A DNA stretch of 64,000 nucleotides from NCBI GenBank assembly GCA_902517565.1, contig CABYCU010000004.1, positions 27,514 through 91,513 on the forward strand. Reading direction: 5' to 3'. Source of the DNA: an uncultured SAR86 cluster bacterium (GTDB taxonomy: Bacteria > Pseudomonadota > Gammaproteobacteria > Magnimaribacterales > Magnimaribacteraceae). The number at the start of each line of letters is the position of its first letter. The stretch's first letter is position 1. Shown piece by piece: positions 59,070 to 64,000 of this stretch. Below the pieces are notes generated by a model that saw only the letters and a program-made list of their open reading frames with translations, searched no databases and was not told the DNA's origin. A program made the translations under genes and the position numbers.

Positions 59070-60065
59070 GTGAATTATTTTTCAAAACCAGTCTCTATAT
59101 CGATCTTTACATTACTTGTTTCATTCTATCTTCCTTCTTCGCAAGATAACCCTGAACTCTACGAGTATTTAGAAAGCAGAAACACCACCAGTTTTATCCT
59201 CGCAAAAGAAGGACAGGTCCTATACGAGTATGAATTTAATCCTAATAAAACTATCTTCTTGCGCATGATGCAAGATGGTCTAATTGAAGGAAGAAGTCAT
59301 GAAGATGTTGCTTCTATCCAAAAAAGTTTTATATCAATTTTAATTGGTTTAGCTCAGCAAAAGGGTTATTTAAAAATTTCTGATTCTGTCAGCACGTACT
59401 TAGGTAGCTGGACTAAATTAAAAAAAGAGGAAGAAGAAAAAATAACCATAAGACATCTCTTAACTATGACCTCAGGATTAGATGACGATTTAGACTCTAA
59501 TATAGAACCAGGCACTGAATGGAAGTATGAAAGTCGATCCTACGGACAGCTTCTATATGTATTAGAATCTTCAACAAAGAAGAGCATCCAAGATTTATCA
59601 TCAGAATGGTTATTTGTGCCACTCAATATGGAGGAAACATTTTGGAAAAAAAGAGTAAAAGGCCTTCTGGGATTTTCTAAAAATTCCAGTGATTATGGGC
59701 TGGTCACTTCAGCTAGAGACTTGCTAAAATTTGGAGATTTCATTTTGAATGGCGGTGAAGTTGGAACTACTCACATTATTACAGACATAGATTTCTTTGA
59801 TGATTCCTTCACTCAATCTCAACAATACAATCCTGCCTATGGCTATCTGTGGTGGTTAAATAATTCTGAATATTTCATTAAATCTAACACTCAAGGAGAG
59901 GGAAATTTATATCCTTATGCTCCTCGTGAAACTGTATTAGCTCAGGGCGCGGGATCAAGGTTTCTTGCAATAGTCCCTTCAGAAGAACTGATAGTAATTC
60001 GGTTGGGTGATAACCCTAAAGATTCAAACTTTATCAATAACTTATGGAAATATATTCAAAATTAA
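59070..60065 (+). CDS. Exported serine hydrolase, class C beta-lactamase family
   Basis: A PF00144-type penicillin-recognising hydrolase of 331 residues. There is an N-terminal signal sequence (FTLLVSFYLPSS) and the SxxK motif as Ser82-Ile-Gln-Lys85 in VASIQKSF, then RHLLTMTSGL, typical of this family. The Tyr motif appears as ESRSYGQ instead of YSN, and the third motif is weak, which favours esterase or peptidase activity over true beta-lactamase. The start is GTG 59070. It ends overlapping the FG-GAP gene by 22 bases, so the two are probably co-expressed. Confidence 0.87.
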   Translation: MNYFSKPVSISIFTLLVSFYLPSSQDNPELYEYLESRNTTSFILAKEGQVLYEYEFNPNKTIFLRMMQDGLIEGRSHEDVASIQKSFISILIGLAQQKGYLKISDSVSTYLGSWTKLKKEEEEKITIRHLLTMTSGLDDDLDSNIEPGTEWKYESRSYGQLLYVLESSTKKSIQDLSSEWLFVPLNMEETFWKKRVKGLLGFSKNSSDYGLVTSARDLLKFGDFILNGGEVGTTHIITDIDFFDDSFTQSQQYNPAYGYLWWLNNSEYFIKSNTQGEGNLYPYAPRETVLAQGAGSRFLAIVPSEELIVIRLGDNPKDSNFINNLWKYIQN

Positions 60066-61396
60066 TATTCTTTTTATTTAGTCTCTTATTTTTCCCCTTA
60101 TTAAGTTCTGAAAATCAAATTTCTTGGAAAGAACATATCATAGATGATTCATCGTTAGGTCCTCCAGATCTCGCCGGAAGTGATGGTCTTGAGATAGCAG
60201 ATTTAGATAAAGATGGATTTATAGATATTGTTTCAGTACATGAGCTTGATACTGAGTATGGTGTTCCAAAAGGGTATGTCAGAATAGCATGGGGCTCTGA
60301 TGACCCTAATAAATGGGAGTTAACCACTTTAGCTGCAGGTTCTGATGCACCCTCTGCTGAAGATGTAGATATTGCTGACGCTGATGGAGATGGTTGGCTA
60401 GACATTGTTGTCGCATGTGAATTAGCCCACCTTATCTATTTTAAGAACCCCGGTACTAATCATCGCACGATAAGATGGAATAGATCCATACCAGAAATAA
60501 CCCTCAATCGAGGATCTTTCATTAGAGTTTTCTTCGCTGATTTCAATAATGATGGAAAAGTGGAGGTTGTAGCAGCGAATAAAGGTGGAGAGAACCCTGA
60601 CATTGAAAATGCGCCGCTTAATAACATTTCTATTTACAAGCTTCCTAAAGAACCACTGCAAGGCGATTGGGAGGAACTTGTTTTAACACAAGTGAGAATT
60701 CCAATTAATTCTCAACCCGTAGATTTAGATTCAGATGGAGATATGGATATTGTAGTTGGCTCAAGAGGCGAGGCTAGGATTTTATGGTTAGAAAACATAG
60801 GAAATTTTGATTTTGAAAAACATGATATCAACTTAGCCTCCAAGCTTGATAAAGGTTCATGGTTAACAGGCTTCAATATGGATTATGCTGATATGAATGA
60901 AGATGGCAGATTGGATATTATTAGTTCAGTCTGGCCTAGTTCCGTTTACATACTTTTTCAGCCTAAATTCCCTAATGAGATATGGAAGATAAAAAAGGTA
61001 GGCGATATCAATCCTGATAGATTGGTTAGTGTTTCAATTGCTGACATAGATCAAGATGGGGATAATGACATTTTTTCGGGGTCATACAGTCTTGGGAGTA
61101 GAGATAAGGATGATACTGAGAGCAGTAATAGATCTTATGGTAGTGTTGTTTGGTTCAAGAATAATGGCGCTAAATGGGAAAAGAATAATATTCTTCGAAG
61201 GAAAAGAGGAATGTATGATAAGTGGATACCTATTGATCTAGACAAAGATGAGGATATTGATTTTATCGGTACCAGAGGTAACAGCGAACCCTATGATGGA
61301 GTTATCTGGCTTGAACAAATGGACTCAGATCATTCAGAAAGTGTATTTCTTCCTGCAAGAGACAAGGATAGCGCTACAGTTCCATTTGATGATTAA
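60044..61396 (+). CDS. Secreted FG-GAP/VCBS-repeat beta-propeller protein
   Basis: 450 residues with a signal peptide (IFFLFSLLFFPLLSS) and seven calcium-binding DxDxDG-like loops: DLDKDGFIDI, DADGDGWLDI, DFNNDGKVEV, DLDSDGDMDI, DMNEDGRLDI, DIDQDGDNDI and the degenerate DLDKDEDIDF. This spacing fits a seven-bladed integrin-like FG-GAP propeller. Such proteins are usually secreted or outer-membrane associated; no catalytic motif is visible. It is translationally linked to the serine hydrolase upstream. Function unknown. Confidence 0.88.
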   Translation: MEIYSKLIFFLFSLLFFPLLSSENQISWKEHIIDDSSLGPPDLAGSDGLEIADLDKDGFIDIVSVHELDTEYGVPKGYVRIAWGSDDPNKWELTTLAAGSDAPSAEDVDIADADGDGWLDIVVACELAHLIYFKNPGTNHRTIRWNRSIPEITLNRGSFIRVFFADFNNDGKVEVVAANKGGENPDIENAPLNNISIYKLPKEPLQGDWEELVLTQVRIPINSQPVDLDSDGDMDIVVGSRGEARILWLENIGNFDFEKHDINLASKLDKGSWLTGFNMDYADMNEDGRLDIISSVWPSSVYILFQPKFPNEIWKIKKVGDINPDRLVSVSIADIDQDGDNDIFSGSYSLGSRDKDDTESSNRSYGSVVWFKNNGAKWEKNNILRRKRGMYDKWIPIDLDKDEDIDFIGTRGNSEPYDGVIWLEQMDSDHSESVFLPARDKDSATVPFDD

Positions 61397-61432
61397 ATTT
61401 TCATCAGCTCAAACCTTCGCTATAATTAGTAA

Positions 61433-62359
61433 ATGGATTCTAGTAAGACCAAACCTTTAGACCTTCTAGATAAGTCTCAAATTTCTGAACTACGTCAGAA
61501 AAAAGATTTTAGAAATGTCTTAGCCCTGAGTTTTGATTGGGGGATGATGGCTTTTGGTTTCTATATTTTTTATGCATACCCAAGTGTGATCACTTTTTTA
61601 GTTGCTGTAATTATAATTGGTTCAAGACAATTTGCTTTGGCGGTACTGGCTCATGATGGAGCGCATAATCTTTTATTCTCAAATTTAAAGGTTAATGATT
61701 TTGTAGCCCAATGGTTCTGTGCTTATCCAATTTTTCAGGATAATAGGGTTTATAGGCCTTATCATCTAAAACATCACCGATACACTGAAACAGATGAAGA
61801 TCCTGATTTATCCTTGAGTGCACCATTTCCCATTACAAAAAAAAGTTTTTTGAGGAAAGTTTTCCGTGACCTAACAGGTTTAACAGGTTTAAAGAGATAT
61901 TCTTCTTCAATATTATCTATCCTTCATACTGATTCTTCAGGTCCACTAGATAAGCTATTCAAAGTATGGAATAAGATTCATGGTTTTCTGATATCTAATA
62001 TCATTATTTTCTTGCTACTCTCACTATTCTTTCACTGGTACTTTTATTTTTTATTGTGGTGGATACCTGCTTTCACCTACTATAGTCTTATTATTAGAAT
62101 TAGAAATATAGCTGAGCACTGCGTAACTCCAGGAGATAGCGGGTTTGATAATACAAGGACTACACAAGCAACTCTGTTGGTCAGGTTTTTGATGGCACCA
62201 CATAGAGTCAATTATCATCTTGAGCATCATCTTTTTATGATGTGTCCTTGGTACAACCTGCCAAAAGCCCATTCAATGATGATTGAAAATGGATATAAAG
62301 ATAAGATGTGTATGGAGACTTCCTATAGAAATGTTTTGTTAAAAGCAGTGAGTGCATGA
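61433..62359 (+). CDS. Membrane fatty acid desaturase family protein
   Basis: Diiron membrane desaturase of 308 residues. The three histidine boxes are present: HDGAH (about 74-78), HLKHH (about 111-115) and HLEHH near residue 263, with further His at HRVNYH. Four membrane helices are visible in two hairpins. The final HLEHH box is typical of acyl-lipid or related desaturases. It could adjust membrane fluidity in cold seawater or act on a carotenoid or sphingolipid-like substrate; this cannot be decided. The stop overlaps msrB. Confidence 0.88.
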   Translation: MDSSKTKPLDLLDKSQISELRQKKDFRNVLALSFDWGMMAFGFYIFYAYPSVITFLVAVIIIGSRQFALAVLAHDGAHNLLFSNLKVNDFVAQWFCAYPIFQDNRVYRPYHLKHHRYTETDEDPDLSLSAPFPITKKSFLRKVFRDLTGLTGLKRYSSSILSILHTDSSGPLDKLFKVWNKIHGFLISNIIIFLLLSLFFHWYFYFLLWWIPAFTYYSLIIRIRNIAEHCVTPGDSGFDNTRTTQATLLVRFLMAPHRVNYHLEHHLFMMCPWYNLPKAHSMMIENGYKDKMCMETSYRNVLLKAVSA

Positions 62360-62751
62360 CCATGAAAGATAATGAAGATTTAAAGAATCAACTAACTCCT
62401 GAAGAATTTTATGTCACACAGAATCAAGGCACTGAACCTGCTTTTAGTGGAAAATATGATGGTGTTAAGATACCAGGCACTTATCATTGCATAGTTTGTG
62501 ATATTGAGTTGTTTAGCTCAGATTCAAAATATGATTCTGGATCTGGTTGGCCAAGCTTTTGGGAGCCCTCAGAAGGAGATAATGTTGAAACTGAAGAAGA
62601 CTACTCTGCAGGTATGGTAAGAACAGAAGTTCATTGCAGCAAATGCCAAGCTCACTTAGGTCATGTATTTCCAGATGGACCTCAACCAACCGGGCTTCGA
62701 TACTGTATCAATTCAGTTTCCTTAGATTTAAAGCCTTCTGAAGAGGAATAA
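62356..62751 (+). CDS. msrB: Peptide-methionine (R)-S-oxide reductase MsrB
   Basis: Repairs oxidised methionine in proteins. The 131 residues have two zinc-binding CxxC pairs (CIVCD and CSKCQ), SGSGWPSFWEP, GHVFPDGPQPTGLRYCINSVSL with the catalytic Cys. No signal peptide, so cytoplasmic. Its start ATGA overlaps the desaturase stop; a second Met two codons on (ATGACCATG) could also be used. Confidence 0.96.
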   Translation: MTMKDNEDLKNQLTPEEFYVTQNQGTEPAFSGKYDGVKIPGTYHCIVCDIELFSSDSKYDSGSGWPSFWEPSEGDNVETEEDYSAGMVRTEVHCSKCQAHLGHVFPDGPQPTGLRYCINSVSLDLKPSEEE

Positions 62752-62753
62752 GT

Positions 62754-64000
62754 CTGAAGCAAGACAGTCAGTCCAATACAAAATCTCTAAAGCTTTTAGC
62801 TAGAAGTGGATTAGTATCTTTCTGGACTTTTATCTCAAGAATACTTGGCTTAGTAAGAGACATAGTCATCACAGGATTGTTAGGCGCTGGTGTCGCCTTG
62901 GATGCCTTCGTAGTCATAATGAAAATACCCAGCGTCTTTAGAAGACTATTTGCTGAAGGAGCCTTTAATCAGGCCTTCGTACCTGTTCTGGCTGAGTACA
63001 AAGAGAAAGACAGCATTGAAGTTCAAGGCTTAATTAATTACACGTTCGGTGCTCTGACGAGTGTTATCTTAGTATTTACAACACTTGCATTATTATTTGC
63101 TCCTATATTTGTAATGATTTTTGCTCCGGGGTTTTATTTAGAGCCAATAAAAAAAGACTTAGCAATTGATATATTGCAAATTACTTTCCCTTACTTATTT
63201 TTTGTTTCTTTAGTTGCATTTTCAGGTTCAATACTTAACTCTTATCAAAAATTCTCTCTACCTGCTTTAACCCCTTTATTCTATAACTTGAGCCTAATAA
63301 TCGCTGCCATTTGGTTTGCACCAAAATTAGAAATGCCAATTTATGCCATAGCATGGGGCGTCTTTGCAGCAGGCATAATACAGGTTCTGATTCAAATACC
63401 TGCTTTATCGGGCATGGGTTTACTACCTAAATTTAGAATTAACTTCAATCATGCGGGAGTAAGAAAAGTTATGTATCTAATGATTCCAGGGATAATTGCA
63501 GGCGGAGTTAGCCAGCTCAATATGCTGGTAGATACAATTCTTGCTTCTCTTCTGCCAACAGGGAGTCCAAGCTGGCTTTATGTTTCAGATAGATTAATGC
63601 AGTTACCTTTAGGAATATTTGCAATAGCAATAGCTACTGTAATTTTACCTCGCTTATCGTCATTATTTGTAATCGAAGATAAGAGATCATTTTCAGATAC
63701 TCTAGATTGGTCGATCAAATTGATTTTACTTATTGGTGTTCCGGCAGTTATCGGATTGATAATGCTTGCGGAGCCTATAATTCTTACATTGTTCGAGCGT
63801 GGACAATTTAATGCAGGTGATTCTTTACAAGCTTCATATAGTTTAATTGCACTTGCATTTGGTCTAGTTGCTTTTATGTTAATAAAGATTCTTACACCTA
63901 GTTTTTTTGCAAGACAAGAACCGAAAAAACCTATGTATATTGCTTTTGCTTCAATGATCTTAAATGCAGTTCTGGCATGGGTTCTAGGATTTAGTTTGGG
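62754..64000 (+). CDS. murJ: Lipid II flippase MurJ, N-terminal 415 residues (3' end outside window)
   Basis: MOP-superfamily flippase of peptidoglycan precursor, not in the ORF track because it runs off the end. The translation shows SGLVSFWTFISRILGLVRDIVI, RRLFAEGAFNQAFVPVLAEY and DRLMQLPLGIFAIAIATVILPRLS, all MurJ signatures, plus ten or more membrane helices. The frame opens after the msrB stop without ATG, GTG or TTG before the conserved region. CTG 62754 is preceded by AGAGGA at ideal spacing and is the most likely start. The gene continues past 64000 with no stop. Confidence 0.93.
   Translation, partial: MKQDSQSNTKSLKLLARSGLVSFWTFISRILGLVRDIVITGLLGAGVALDAFVVIMKIPSVFRRLFAEGAFNQAFVPVLAEYKEKDSIEVQGLINYTFGALTSVILVFTTLALLFAPIFVMIFAPGFYLEPIKKDLAIDILQITFPYLFFVSLVAFSGSILNSYQKFSLPALTPLFYNLSLIIAAIWFAPKLEMPIYAIAWGVFAAGIIQVLIQIPALSGMGLLPKFRINFNHAGVRKVMYLMIPGIIAGGVSQLNMLVDTILASLLPTGSPSWLYVSDRLMQLPLGIFAIAIATVILPRLSSLFVIEDKRSFSDTLDWSIKLILLIGVPAVIGLIMLAEPIILTLFERGQFNAGDSLQASYSLIALAFGLVAFMLIKILTPSFFARQEPKKPMYIAFASMILNAVLAWVLGFSL

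Noticed and set aside
59070-60065. True class C beta-lactamase (resistance gene)
   Set aside because: SxxK is present, but the YxN motif is not clear and the KTG-type motif is missing; general serine hydrolase is safer.

Overview
The window is 64 kb of AT-rich, very gene-dense DNA from what looks like a streamlined marine gammaproteobacterium (a SAR86-like or similar oligotroph is my best guess; the sequence alone cannot place it). The gammaproteobacterial assignment rests on conserved gene neighbourhoods: pyrG-kdsA-eno-ftsB-ispD-ispF-surE-pcm, pncC-recA with a LexA box, aspS-yebC-ybgC-tolQRAB-pal-cpoB-tRNA-Lys, dapA-bamC-purC, iscRSUA-fdx-iscX, ndk-rodZ-ispG-hisS-yfgM-bamB-der and sdhCDAB-sucCD. 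Genes commonly abut or overlap by 1-26 bases, many use GTG or TTG starts, and no mobile element, CRISPR array or rRNA was seen. One tRNA (Lys, anticodon TTT) is present.

Layout. 0-9 kb: a partial ferritin-like gene, CTP synthase, Kdo8P synthase, enolase, FtsB, two MEP-pathway genes, SurE, Pcm, a DUF368 undecaprenyl-phosphate translocase candidate, ferredoxin FdxA and PncC. 9-15.5 kb: SOS-controlled recA, a thiolase, a short ProRS lacking its editing insertion, a cysteine-less FmdB-like protein, AspRS and YebC. 15.5-20.6 kb: a small PD-(D/E)XK nuclease in the slot where ruvCAB normally lies, then the Tol-Pal operon and tRNA-Lys. 20.6-28 kb: CrcB, an unknown gene, DUF1543, HinT, BepA, PerM, Bcp, DapA, BamC and PurC. 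28-34 kb: an Isc operon without hscBA, then a ThDP enzyme plus a CoA-acylating aldehyde dehydrogenase. 34-44.6 kb: ndk, rodZ, ispG, hisS, yfgM, bamB, der, an S9 peptidase and an MFS transporter. 44.6-51 kb: succinate dehydrogenase and succinyl-CoA ligase (no sucAB between them) and an enoyl-CoA hydratase. 51-54.3 kb: a reverse-strand MATE-tusA-oxidoreductase group and a hexapeptide acyltransferase. 54.3-59 kb: a self-contained six-gene operon of small exported proteins, five of them paralogues. 59-64 kb: a secreted serine hydrolase, an FG-GAP propeller protein, a fatty acid desaturase, MsrB and the start of MurJ.

Two themes stand out. First, familiar operons are kept in order but with internal genes removed: truD, nlpD-rpoS, mutS, recX, ruvCAB, queEC, hscBA, rlmN-pilF and sucAB are all missing from their usual positions. 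A phage-like nuclease (at ruvCAB) or a metabolic pair (between iscX and ndk) sits in some of these gaps. Second, the 54.4-59.0 kb operon encodes five paralogous, signal-peptide-bearing, internally duplicated proteins with four invariant cysteines, plus a more distant sixth member. I do not recognise this family, and it is the best candidate here for an undescribed periplasmic system.
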